A stretch of 23,001 bases of DNA, from positions 1 to 23,001 of the forward strand of contig JAIYBO010000030.1 of assembly GCA_027488495.1 (NCBI GenBank), written 5' to 3'. The stretch is from Bacteroidota bacterium. Lineage in GTDB: Bacteria; Bacteroidota; Bacteroidia; NS11-12g; UBA955. Position numbers and translations under genes: made by a program. The notes below the pieces were generated by a model. It was not told the DNA's origin, ran no database searches, and worked only from the letters and a program-made list of their open reading frames with translations. Shown one piece after another: positions 1-7,310 of this stretch. Numbering within the stretch: position 1 is the stretch's first letter; each line of letters begins with the position of its first letter.

Positions 1-109
1 CGTGAATCAAAATTTGTACCGAATTTTAACGCAGAACCCACATACTTCGTTTACTTTGTACTACAAAGCGTTTACCTTTTTCGATGAACGCGTATTAAGC
101 GCCCGTGCA

Positions 110-685
110 ATGTACAAAGCTTCACTGTTAGACCGCAGAATCATTGACCGCATCCGCGAAGGAGACCGGGAAGTATTGATTGAATTGTACAAAGCTCACG
201 AAGGAATGATTGCCAACCACGTTTTTCAGCACTCAGGGAACGATGACGATGTCAAAGACCTCATGCAAGACACGCTTGTGGCAATTTGGCAGAATGTGCG
301 CAAACCACAATTTGAACTGTCAGCCAAACTCAGCACCTACCTGTTTGCCATCGCCAAGAATTTGTGGCTAAAACAGCTCGACAAGCGAAAACGCACCAAG
401 GGAGAGCAGTATATCACAGGTAAGGAAATGGCCGATTCCGTTGAAAAAAAAAAAAAAATGGATTACTCGCTCGTGCAAAAAGCCCTGGATTTGCTGCAAG
501 ACAAATGTAGAAACATCCTCATGATGTTCTATTTCGATGGGTTCGATATGGATACCATCGCCAAAGCGAACGGATTGGCCAGTGCTTCGGTAGCCAAAGC
601 AAAAAAACACCAATGCTTGAAAGGTCTTGAAACGATCATCAAGCAGAAATACAGTGCCACCGATTTTTACCTCAACAAACCCTAA
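110..685 (+). CDS. ECF-like sigma-70 family RNA polymerase sigma factor
   Basis: Predicted to direct RNA polymerase to a regulon-specific set of promoters. From the ATG at 110 the protein has 191 residues, normal for an ECF sigma factor. Sigma region 2 spans roughly residues 20-105 and includes the typical STYLFAIAKNLWLKQLDKR stretch. Region 4 spans roughly 118-180, with a helix-turn-helix (DMDTIAKANGLASASVAKAK) followed by KHQCLKGL, as in many Bacteroidota sigma factors. The frame stays open upstream to a GTG at position 2, but that extension has no sigma-like sequence, so the ATG at 110 is preferred. A run of 15 A (444-458) encodes Glu-Lys4-Met in the linker between the two domains. The stop is 3 bp before the start of a membrane protein that is probably its anti-sigma factor. 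The target regulon cannot be told from sequence. Confidence 0.88.
   Translation: MYKASLLDRRIIDRIREGDREVLIELYKAHEGMIANHVFQHSGNDDDVKDLMQDTLVAIWQNVRKPQFELSAKLSTYLFAIAKNLWLKQLDKRKRTKGEQYITGKEMADSVEKKKKMDYSLVQKALDLLQDKCRNILMMFYFDGFDMDTIAKANGLASASVAKAKKHQCLKGLETIIKQKYSATDFYLNKP
444..458 (+). repeat. Uninterrupted 15-A homopolymer inside sigma factor gene
   Basis: Fifteen consecutive A residues fall in the coding sequence between sigma regions 2 and 4, encoding part of Glu112, Lys113-116 and the A of Met117. Reading through by hand, loss of one A gives a TGA after 21 further codons, and gain of one A gives a TAG after 17. Either change removes region 4. Runs of this length are known sites of polymerase slippage and replication length change, and also of sequencing error. 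The run is seen directly; any functional role is inference. Confidence 0.9.
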
Positions 686-688
686 CTC

Positions 689-1753
689 ATGGAAATCAAC
701 GACCCAAGAATCGAAGCCTACCTGAACGGGGAAATGACGCCCGAAGAGATTGCGGTGTTTGAAGCCGAGGCAAAACAATCGCCCGAAACATGGGAGCATA
801 TTCAGTTTCAGCAGTACATGATTGAGGGGATTCGCCTCGAAGGCGCCGCTGAACTCAAAGATTTCATCGCCAATAGAATCTCTGAAGACGAACAAAACGA
901 ATCCACCAAAACGGGTTTGTGGTGGTCCATCGCCGCCACCTTTGTGGTGCTCGCAGTGGGCTTATTTATCAATTATCGCAGTGCGGAGCGAACTTTAGAA
1001 AGCAAACTTGCTCTGTCGGCAGCAGATTCAACCACCGTGAACAACAGCGATTCAAACATCGCCATGAACGAAGGCGAGCCCAAGGAAAACCAGAATACAC
1101 GTAGAGAGACAGAATCATACGAACAGTCAGAAGCGGAAATCCAATACCTACCGCCGATAGAAGAAACCGATGACGTTCTAAACCAAATGGGCGATGTAGA
1201 AAACCCGCCCACATACGGGGGCACTCTCAAGGAGGAACAAAATACCAAAGGCGAGACCAACGACAACAGTTTAAGTAAAAATGCCAACACCGCTCCCCTG
1301 TATCTCGGAAAAATCAACCTTACGCCCATCAGCATAAGCGAAGAAATCAAGGCCAACGCAACCGCCACTGCACCGTTGAAATCGGTTGCCAAACCCCGGG
1401 CAAAAATGGCAGTCGCAGACACCATCCAAATCTCGGACGCAAACATACCTACAGGCAAAAAGGCCAAGAGCAAAATGGCGGGAAGCCCCTCGAAACAATA
1501 CACCATCACCCTGATTGAGCAAAATGGGGAGTCCCCATGGCTCATGATCACTGCCAACACGGCAACCCAAAGCAACTTCACCCTTTGCAACGCGGGTAGC
1601 ATGGATGTGCTGCTGTTTGAAATCAACCAACAATTGTATTTGCAGCTGGGCAATCAATACTATTTTTACCCCATGAATGCGCCAGTGAGCGTGAAGCAAA
1701 AACTCACCCCCGTCGCCAACGCGAACATCCTAAAATTGCTAAATAATCGATGA
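689..1753 (+). CDS. Single-pass membrane protein, putative anti-sigma factor
   Basis: A 354-residue protein of unproven function. Residues 1-75 are a soluble, acidic N-terminal segment starting EINDPRIEAYLNGEMTPEE, which resembles the cytoplasmic anti-sigma part of Bacteroidota sigma/anti-sigma pairs. No zinc-binding His/Cys set of the classical anti-sigma zinc finger is visible. One transmembrane helix lies at about 76-95. Residues 97-260 are a low-complexity, Asn/Glu/Thr-rich periplasmic stretch in which a short unit of the type KE.QNT..ET occurs twice. The last 90 or so residues look more ordered, alternating hydrophobic and polar. It starts 3 bp after the sigma gene, so co-expression is likely, and its stop overlaps the dapF start (ATGA, 1750-1753). 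The anti-sigma role is inferred from position and topology; it could be another envelope protein. Confidence 0.62.
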   Translation: MEINDPRIEAYLNGEMTPEEIAVFEAEAKQSPETWEHIQFQQYMIEGIRLEGAAELKDFIANRISEDEQNESTKTGLWWSIAATFVVLAVGLFINYRSAERTLESKLALSAADSTTVNNSDSNIAMNEGEPKENQNTRRETESYEQSEAEIQYLPPIEETDDVLNQMGDVENPPTYGGTLKEEQNTKGETNDNSLSKNANTAPLYLGKINLTPISISEEIKANATATAPLKSVAKPRAKMAVADTIQISDANIPTGKKAKSKMAGSPSKQYTITLIEQNGESPWLMITANTATQSNFTLCNAGSMDVLLFEINQQLYLQLGNQYYFYPMNAPVSVKQKLTPVANANILKLLNNR

Positions 1754-2625
1754 CATTGAACTTTGTAAAATACCAGGGCACAGGGAATGATTTTGTGCTG
1801 ATCGACAATCGGACCGGCACATGGCAGGCCTACTTGGCGATGCAAGTCCCCCAACAATTTGCTACGGAAAAGGATTTGGTGGCGAATTTGTGTCACCGAC
1901 AGTTCGGTGTGGGTGCAGATGGATTGATGTTGTTACAAAACAAAGAAGGGTTCGACTTTGAAATGGTCTATTTCAACAGCGATGGTGGCTTAAGCAGCAT
2001 GTGTGGCAACGGCGGCAGGTGCATTGCGGCATGGGCATTCTCATTGGGTTTGGGCGATGACACTCTGCGATTTTGGGCCCCAGACGGAACACATGAGGCA
2101 AGAAAAACAAAAGATGGCAAGGGTATCGCCCTAAACATGAACCCCGTATCCCAAGTGCAACAAATCAACACAAACGACTGGGAATTAAACACAGGTTCAC
2201 CCCATTACGTGAGTTTTCAGGACAACAACATACAACAACTCGCATTGGTGGATTGGGCGAAGAACATTCGCTACAACGAGCCTTATACGAACCTGGGCAT
2301 CAATGTGAATGCGGTAAACATTCTCGATGAGAACAAGATTTCAATGCGAACCTATGAACGCGGCGTTGAAGATGAGACCTTGAGTTGTGGCACAGGAGTT
2401 TGCGCCGCGGCCATTTCCTTTGTGCATAGAAGCGGTATGGTACTCAACCCCGCTGAATCCCGCCAACCCCAAACCGAAGCAACTCGCAACCAAGTCCAAA
2501 ACCACCTCATTGAGGTCATTACCCCCGGCGGAGTGCTTCAGGTATCCCTGCAACGCCACCAAAACAATTACAACAACATCGTACTGATTGGCCCCGCAAC
2601 ATTTGTATTCCAAGGCCAACTCTAA
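1750..2625 (+). CDS. dapF: Diaminopimelate epimerase DapF
   Basis: Interconverts LL- and meso-diaminopimelate in the cytoplasm, late in the lysine/diaminopimelate pathway; meso-DAP is the peptidoglycan precursor used by MurE, which is also encoded here (11320-12780). The 291-residue protein shows both halves of the epimerase fold. The N-terminal substrate motif is GTGNDFVLID (10-19). The two catalytic cysteines are Cys85 in SMCGNGGRC and Cys213 in ERGVEDETLSCGTGVCA. A polar insert around residues 235-250 (ESRQPQTEATRNQVQ) makes the protein slightly longer than many homologues. The ATG overlaps the stop of the preceding membrane protein by four bases, suggesting translational coupling to the sigma/anti-sigma pair. 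It is convergent with the next gene, from which it is separated by 110 bp holding a hairpin terminator. Confidence 0.97.
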   Translation: MTLNFVKYQGTGNDFVLIDNRTGTWQAYLAMQVPQQFATEKDLVANLCHRQFGVGADGLMLLQNKEGFDFEMVYFNSDGGLSSMCGNGGRCIAAWAFSLGLGDDTLRFWAPDGTHEARKTKDGKGIALNMNPVSQVQQINTNDWELNTGSPHYVSFQDNNIQQLALVDWAKNIRYNEPYTNLGINVNAVNILDENKISMRTYERGVEDETLSCGTGVCAAAISFVHRSGMVLNPAESRQPQTEATRNQVQNHLIEVITPGGVLQVSLQRHQNNYNNIVLIGPATFVFQGQL

Positions 2626-2677
2626 CAACCACTTCCCCAAACAAACGCCCAAACACGGGTGTATTTTCTAAGGAATT

Positions 2678-2703
2678 AAAAAAGGGGCCGCTATCGCGGC
2701 CCC
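2678..2703 (-). terminator. Intrinsic terminator for the T9SS substrate gene
   Basis: An 8-bp perfect GC-rich stem (GGGGCCGC at 2684-2691 with GCGGCCCC at 2696-2703) closes a 4-base loop. On the minus strand it is followed by six T (the A run at 2678-2683). It sits 33 bp past the stop of the minus-strand gene ending at 2736 and 59 bp past the dapF stop. The U-run is on the minus-strand side only, so it mainly ends minus-strand transcription. Whether it also stops dapF transcripts is unclear. Confidence 0.85.
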
Positions 2704-2735
2704 CTTACACTGTTAGGAATTTTGAAACTCAATCC

Positions 2736-5339
2736 TTATTGCACACACACTTTCACTGTTCCTTGCGTAGTATTACCCTTCACTGAAGCGAAGTAATAAC
2801 CCTTTGGCAAGTTGCCCAGATTGATGCTGAATTCATTGGAGCCAACTACCACACTCACCGATTGCTCCATCACTACCTTGCCCTGCAAGTTAACTACACG
2901 CAATACCGCGTTTTCCTTCACCTTCGATTGAACACTTACAGTGGCCTTATCGTTGGTGGGGTTAGGATATACAGACACCTGAATCGCAGTGTTGTCTTTC
3001 AAGTTTTTGGTTGATGTTAACAAAGTTCTGCTGCGGAAGAATCCACGACCGTGGGTACCCAAGTACATGGTCATACCTTCCCATGGTCTCCACTCGTAGC
3101 CACGAATTTCAAACACAGGAACACGCGCCATACCGTCGTTACCTTCTACCCAATTGGCACCACCATCTTCGCTATACCAAACACCCAAATCAGTTCCCAA
3201 TATGATTCTCTTGTTATCGTCAACGTCAATCAACGCATCGTAAACAGGCATTGAAGGCAAATTGCCAGTGATATTTTTCCAAGTAGGCACCGCTGCCAAA
3301 GCGTTGAATGTTTCATATACGTATGAGCTGTTTCCGTAACCACCCAAAGTAATCACCACGTGATCACCGTTCATCTGATCCACATTCACAGACGTTACAG
3401 TTCTACCACTCAAGCCAGCAGGCGTGATGTTTGTTTGAACGATTGGCTTAGGCACATCCAACACAGTTGGGTTTGCAGCCAAGCTGAAATCAGCAGCATT
3501 AATGCTATCGATACGTGTTACACGACCTGATTTACACAAGAACAAATGGTCTCCATCTGCGGTGTAATCCATCTCAATGATACGGTCATTGCCCAAACCT
3601 TTCGACACCAAGAACCAACTCACATTTTCAGCAAAATCTGTAGGGTTCTTAGCCATCCAAACTTCTGAATTCTTCGCCAAGAACAAACGAGATGTCTTTG
3701 GTCCAGATTCCCACAAGCAGAAAGTGGTATTAAAATCAGACTGTGCAGTACCAGGCTGACGGTCATCCCAGAAAGTAGATGTTGACTGTCCGCTATTACC
3801 AGAACGGGCCACAACACCGTAATAAATAGATACAAATACTGTTTTGGGGTTAAAACGCGAGAATTCAACATCGAAACCATCACCACCATAAATGTCAATG
3901 GCAGTTTTTGATGGCTGACCACCAAAAGAGTTACCAGAGAAATTCATCAATTGTGTACCGTTGTCTTGGGCACCACCGGTGATGTGTCCCAATTCGTTCG
4001 CTGCCACATTGTATAACTGCAAAGTAGTAAATCCGCGGTTGATGGGCGTCCAAATCTTACCATCTGCACTTCTGTGCAATCCACCATCAGAACCTACGAT
4101 GATGCTTGGCGGTGTGGTAGACATATCCCATGCAATCATGTGCTTATCAGCATGCACGTAATTCGTATTCCAAGGTGCACCAAAGGTACCGGCAGTTTCA
4201 CGGTATCCATTCACTACATCCCATGTAGCCAAATCAACACCACCCATATAAATACGATCTTTGTTGGTAGGGTCTACACTCACTACGTTATCATACCAAC
4301 CCTGACGATTGGATCCGAAGATATCAGTTACAGAGCTATAGCTCATCAATTTTGTCCATGTTGCACCACCATCTGTGGTTCTGTGCAATCCACCAAAAGA
4401 ACCGTTTCCGGCAGCACCCAACAAATACACATAGTTGGGGTCTTGTGGAGAAATCGCCAAAGAAGTTCTTCCGCCCGTGTTTGCAGTACCGTTCACTACT
4501 TTCATCGCACCGGCAGCATCCATTTTCAATGCAGATCCAGAGTTTGTAGTGGCCCACAACACGCCATTCTTGTCGATTTTCAGTTCTTTGATTGATCCTA
4601 CAGAGATTTTCTTTTGTGTAGTTCCGTTGCTGGTAAATTCGTAAATACCGTCCTCCGTAGAAACATAAATTTTATCTTCTGTTGGATGCGCCACCATGCT
4701 ATTGCACTGCATGAAACTCGCTGCAGTGGTGTTCGTCATTTTGGTAAATGCAACACCACGAGCGTCTGTGCTCTTGAACAATCCTCCGCCCAAAAATGCA
4801 GGCGACCCGTTTCTGGTTCCCGCCAAATTCACAAATCCACCCTCACCCGTTCCGTAAAAAATGGTACCCGTAACCGCGTTCTGTGCAATACAAGTAACAC
4901 TTAAGTTCTCTTGCTTGTCGTTGATGGGCGTCCAACTCTGTCCTTTAGTGAACGAGCGAAACAATCCACCACTCACACCACCTGCAAACCAAACATTCCC
5001 AGAATCCTTGTGAATCAAGAAAGCGCGCAATCTACCGCCCACATTGTCTGGACCCATGCTCTCCCACTTAATGGGCTTGTTAGCACGACGGGTTAACTGC
5101 ATCGCATCGGCTTGAGACATCGCAGCTTCAAACCATTCTGGCTCGATGGTACCGGTGGCCTCATTCAAACGCATGCTGTACATGGAACGAATCGCCCCTT
5201 CTATTGAACGTTCTTCGTTTTTGTCGTTTGACATTTTCAACGAAGCCGGCATCCCTGAAGGCAACATCGCCACAAACAACGACATTCCCGCAACCAAAGT
5301 AGCAGAAGCCGTTAGCGTGATTATTGGTTTTATTCTCAT
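2736..5339 (-). CDS. Secreted Asp-box/beta-propeller protein with T9SS type A sorting domain
   Basis: An 867-residue protein predicted to be exported and then released or anchored at the cell surface by the type IX system. Residues 1-28 form a Sec-type signal peptide (MRIKPIITLTASATLVAG then hydrophobic). Sialidase/VPS10-like Asp-box motifs of the S.DGG..W kind occur at about 127-136, 319-328, 422-430 and 722-730, so the bulk (about 90-770) is probably one or two beta-propellers. The C-terminal domain (about 788-867) begins VSVYPNPTNDK and contains NLPKGYYF, typical of T9SS type A sorting domains. No catalytic residues could be assigned; Asp-box propellers can be hydrolases or binding scaffolds. 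The gene has its own promoter match (5370-5400) and terminator, so it appears monocistronic. The ATG at 5339 is placed well for the signal peptide. Confidence 0.9.
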   Translation of the reverse strand: MRIKPIITLTASATLVAGMSLFVAMLPSGMPASLKMSNDKNEERSIEGAIRSMYSMRLNEATGTIEPEWFEAAMSQADAMQLTRRANKPIKWESMGPDNVGGRLRAFLIHKDSGNVWFAGGVSGGLFRSFTKGQSWTPINDKQENLSVTCIAQNAVTGTIFYGTGEGGFVNLAGTRNGSPAFLGGGLFKSTDARGVAFTKMTNTTAASFMQCNSMVAHPTEDKIYVSTEDGIYEFTSNGTTQKKISVGSIKELKIDKNGVLWATTNSGSALKMDAAGAMKVVNGTANTGGRTSLAISPQDPNYVYLLGAAGNGSFGGLHRTTDGGATWTKLMSYSSVTDIFGSNRQGWYDNVVSVDPTNKDRIYMGGVDLATWDVVNGYRETAGTFGAPWNTNYVHADKHMIAWDMSTTPPSIIVGSDGGLHRSADGKIWTPINRGFTTLQLYNVAANELGHITGGAQDNGTQLMNFSGNSFGGQPSKTAIDIYGGDGFDVEFSRFNPKTVFVSIYYGVVARSGNSGQSTSTFWDDRQPGTAQSDFNTTFCLWESGPKTSRLFLAKNSEVWMAKNPTDFAENVSWFLVSKGLGNDRIIEMDYTADGDHLFLCKSGRVTRIDSINAADFSLAANPTVLDVPKPIVQTNITPAGLSGRTVTSVNVDQMNGDHVVITLGGYGNSSYVYETFNALAAVPTWKNITGNLPSMPVYDALIDVDDNKRIILGTDLGVWYSEDGGANWVEGNDGMARVPVFEIRGYEWRPWEGMTMYLGTHGRGFFRSRTLLTSTKNLKDNTAIQVSVYPNPTNDKATVSVQSKVKENAVLRVVNLQGKVVMEQSVSVVVGSNEFSINLGNLPKGYYFASVKGNTTQGTVKVCVQ

Positions 5340-5369
5340 GTGATAAAATTATCTTAATAAGGTATTTTA

Positions 5370-5400
5370 CAAATTAAGCCATGTAGACTTACTTTTCCAA
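5370..5400 (-). promoter_or_regulatory. Putative Bacteroidota promoter for the T9SS substrate gene
   Basis: Read on the minus strand, TTG (5398-5400) is followed by a 20-base spacer and TTAATTTG (5370-5377), one mismatch from the Bacteroidota -7 consensus TAnnTTTG. Transcription would begin about 25 bases before the ATG at 5339. The position and spacing fit, but this is a consensus match only. Confidence 0.45.
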
Positions 5401-5434
5401 TTTCTATGGGTGAAATACATAAAAGAAAATGGCC

Positions 5435-5459
5435 TTTTTGTGGAGATTTCTCCCAAAAA
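5435..5459 (-). terminator. A/T-flanked inverted repeat after lipA, possible weak terminator
   Basis: TTTTTG and GGAGA on one side pair with TCTCC and CAAAAA on the other, with one unpaired base (5441) and a very short loop. It begins 12 bases past the lipA stop. On the lipA transcript no U-run directly follows the hairpin, so it is a poor classical terminator and could instead be a 3' end stabiliser or chance. It lies upstream of the T9SS gene promoter. Confidence 0.35.
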
Positions 5460-5470
5460 TACCACATTAC

Positions 5471-6343
5471 TTATAGCACGTGCTTTTCAGCATGGTAAGA
5501 ACTGCGCACCATCGGACCGCTTTCAACGAATCGAAAGCCCATGCTCAAGCCCAATTCTTCCCAGTGTTTAAACTTATCCGGATGTACATATTCTTTCACA
5601 TCCAGGTGCATTTTGGTGGGTTGTAAATACTGCCCCAAGGTCAAAACGTCGCACCCATGCTCACGCAAATCTTCCATCAATTTCTTCACTTCATCGTCTG
5701 TTTCTCCCAACCCCAACATCGCGCCAGATTTGGTACGCCTACCATACTCATGGGTGCGCTTAATCTGCTCCAAACTGCGCATATACTTGGCTTGCGGCCT
5801 CACCATCCGATACAAACTCTCCACGGTTTCCATGTTGTGCGATGTAACTTCCGCTCCGGCATCCAGTACCATATATAATAAATCCCACTGCGCCTTAAAA
5901 TCCGGAATCAACGTTTCTATGGTGGTTTCAGGATTGAGCGACTTCACCGCCTTCACCGTCTCCGCCCAAACCGTAGCTCCCTTGTCTTTCAACTCATCCC
6001 GATTCACCGATGTAATCACACAATGCTTCACACCCATCAATTGCACAGCTTCCGCCACGCGCATCGGCTCATCCATATCGTACTCGTTCGGACGTCCAGT
6101 AGCCACCGCACAAAAACTGCAACTGCGGGTACAAATATTTCCCAAAATCATGAAAGTGGCCGTGCCCTCTCCCCAACATTCGCCCATGTTCGGACATCTA
6201 CCATCTTCACAAATGGTGTGTAGTTTATGCTCCTTCACGATGCGTTTCACCCGGGTGTAGTTCTCCCCCGTAGGCAAATCAATCTTCAACCATGATGGTT
6301 TTGGCGTTCTTTTTTCTTTCGATACTATCGGTAGTTCAATCAC
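5471..6343 (-). CDS. lipA: Lipoyl synthase LipA (radical SAM)
   Basis: Inserts two sulfur atoms into protein-bound octanoyl chains to make the lipoyl cofactor of 2-oxoacid dehydrogenases and the glycine cleavage system. The 290-residue protein has both iron-sulfur cluster motifs: Cys45, Cys50 and Cys56 in ICEDGRCPNMGEC for the auxiliary cluster, and Cys71, Cys75 and Cys78 in CTRSCSFC for the radical SAM cluster. The conserved RSSYHA motif (280-285), which supplies the serine ligand of the auxiliary cluster in this family, is near the C-terminus. The start is a GTG at 6343; there is no other Met before residue 53, and the N-terminal IELP...KPSWLKIDLPTG matches the family, so the GTG is well supported. 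It lies 17 bp after an outer-membrane-like gene and is probably co-transcribed with it. Confidence 0.97.
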   Translation of the reverse strand: MIELPIVSKEKRTPKPSWLKIDLPTGENYTRVKRIVKEHKLHTICEDGRCPNMGECWGEGTATFMILGNICTRSCSFCAVATGRPNEYDMDEPMRVAEAVQLMGVKHCVITSVNRDELKDKGATVWAETVKAVKSLNPETTIETLIPDFKAQWDLLYMVLDAGAEVTSHNMETVESLYRMVRPQAKYMRSLEQIKRTHEYGRRTKSGAMLGLGETDDEVKKLMEDLREHGCDVLTLGQYLQPTKMHLDVKEYVHPDKFKHWEELGLSMGFRFVESGPMVRSSYHAEKHVL

Positions 6344-6360
6344 AACAATGCGTTTTTAAA

Positions 6361-7125
6361 TTACAAAAATCCTACTGCAAAGGTAACAAATACAGTTGGG
6401 AAGAAGTTTCGATTCATTTCGGGGCGATGCCAAAAAGGCAAATCTTTCACAAATCGATCCATACCCACGCCCAACGACAGCGAATTTGATACATTTTTAT
6501 AACTGCCCCACTCGGCCTGCATACTCACACTTCCTCCCACACCTGGCGTAAATCGACCTTTCGAAAACCCTTTGAAATACCCCACATTGCCTCCCAGCAA
6601 ACCCACATCGTGTATCGCGGGATTGTACTCAACCGCCACATAACCATCCGTAAATGTCGCGGGCTGATACAACCATATATATATGGGCCATGAATAATTC
6701 AAGGGCAACTGCAACGAAGCGTTTACCCGCAAACCGAGCTCGGATCTAGAGGTGCGTTCACTCACCGAAAAGCTCCGCCCCACTTGGTATTTGAACATCA
6801 GATTGTGGGTGACTTTCTCAATCACGAAAGGCTTACTACCCGGCAATCGCTCGTTTACCACTTTCACTTCCCGCGGATCCTTCATCGGACCCAACCAAAA
6901 CCCCGCAGTGCGAAAAGGCAAAAGACTGGATGCAAACAAAGGCTTCGGATGATCCCCCAAACGCATATTGGGCCGCTGAAACAACACCCCCAAATCATAG
7001 CCGAAATGTCGAGCATTTACCCCCACTCCCCACATCTTTGGCTTCAACAACGCAGAATTCAGGTCCTGCGCCATCGCCCCCATTGTGGATAACCCCACAA
7101 TCCAAACCACAAAATGTCGATACAT
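6361..7125 (-). CDS. Unrecognised exported, outer-membrane beta-barrel-like protein
   Basis: A 254-residue protein that I do not recognise. It has a signal peptide (residues 1-19, MYRHFVVWIVGLSTMGAMA before QD). The mature part has many short alternating polar/aromatic stretches rich in Gly, Tyr, Phe and Trp, and the last strand ends VTFAVGFL, as in outer-membrane beta-barrels. No enzyme motif or lipobox was seen. The ATG at 7125 is chosen over an in-frame GTG at 7140 because the signal peptide then starts correctly and because the promoter match at 7145-7173 would start transcription at about 7138, leaving no room for the GTG. It precedes lipA by 17 bp and is divergent from mraZ. An outer-membrane location is inferred; a role linked to lipoylation is not shown. 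Confidence 0.7.
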   Translation of the reverse strand: MYRHFVVWIVGLSTMGAMAQDLNSALLKPKMWGVGVNARHFGYDLGVLFQRPNMRLGDHPKPLFASSLLPFRTAGFWLGPMKDPREVKVVNERLPGSKPFVIEKVTHNLMFKYQVGRSFSVSERTSRSELGLRVNASLQLPLNYSWPIYIWLYQPATFTDGYVAVEYNPAIHDVGLLGGNVGYFKGFSKGRFTPGVGGSVSMQAEWGSYKNVSNSLSLGVGMDRFVKDLPFWHRPEMNRNFFPTVFVTFAVGFL

Positions 7126-7144
7126 AACCCCGATTTGCACCTAC

Positions 7145-7173
7145 CAAAGATACAATGCCCCACCCAACACCAA
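7145..7173 (-). promoter_or_regulatory. Promoter for the OM-like gene and lipA
   Basis: On the minus strand, TTG (7171-7173, within TTTTTG) is followed by an 18-base spacer and TATCTTTG (7145-7152), a full match to TAnnTTTG. Transcription is predicted to start near 7138, about 13 bases before the ATG at 7125. It is back to back with the mraZ promoter; the two -33 elements are about 55 bases apart. Confidence 0.65.
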
Positions 7174-7228
7174 AAACCGCAAAAAGCACAAAAAATTCCT
7201 CCACTTTCTCCCACAACCAGCAAAACCC

Positions 7229-7258
7229 TTGTATTTCAACATTTTTTCAATACTTTTG
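7229..7258 (+). promoter_or_regulatory. Promoter of the dcw cluster (upstream of mraZ)
   Basis: TTG (7229-7231), a 19-base spacer and TACTTTTG (7251-7258) match the Bacteroidota housekeeping promoter consensus in full. Transcription would begin near 7265, giving a leader of roughly 145 bases before the mraZ ATG at 7409. That leader contains the GTGG repeat array. It is the only good promoter match I noticed for the 13-gene cluster. Confidence 0.68.
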
Positions 7259-7310
7259 AAGGGTCGAATGAGTGCCTTTCCGACGAATTTTCTGGCCAAA
7301 CACCCTATTT

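Noticed and set aside
2..109. In-frame GTG extension of the sigma factor
   Set aside because: The extra 36 residues do not resemble a sigma factor N-terminus, and the ATG at 110 gives a normal family length. A TTACTTTG at 51-58 hints at a promoter in this stretch, but no properly spaced -33 element was found.
973..1653. Long minus-strand open frame opposite the anti-sigma gene
   Set aside because: It is antisense to a gene with good context, has no recognisable motif and its composition reflects the low-complexity sense strand.
7084..7092. Perfect DnaA-box match (TTATCCACA on the minus strand), with DnaA-like TGTGG motifs at 7310-7369
   Set aside because: The perfect match is isolated and inside the signal-peptide coding region. 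The TGTGG motifs deviate at one or two positions each and are better explained as MraZ boxes by spacing and position. No origin features or dnaA are present.
7126..7140. GTG start for the OM-like gene at 7140
   Set aside because: It would precede or coincide with the predicted transcription start and would spoil the signal peptide N-terminus.
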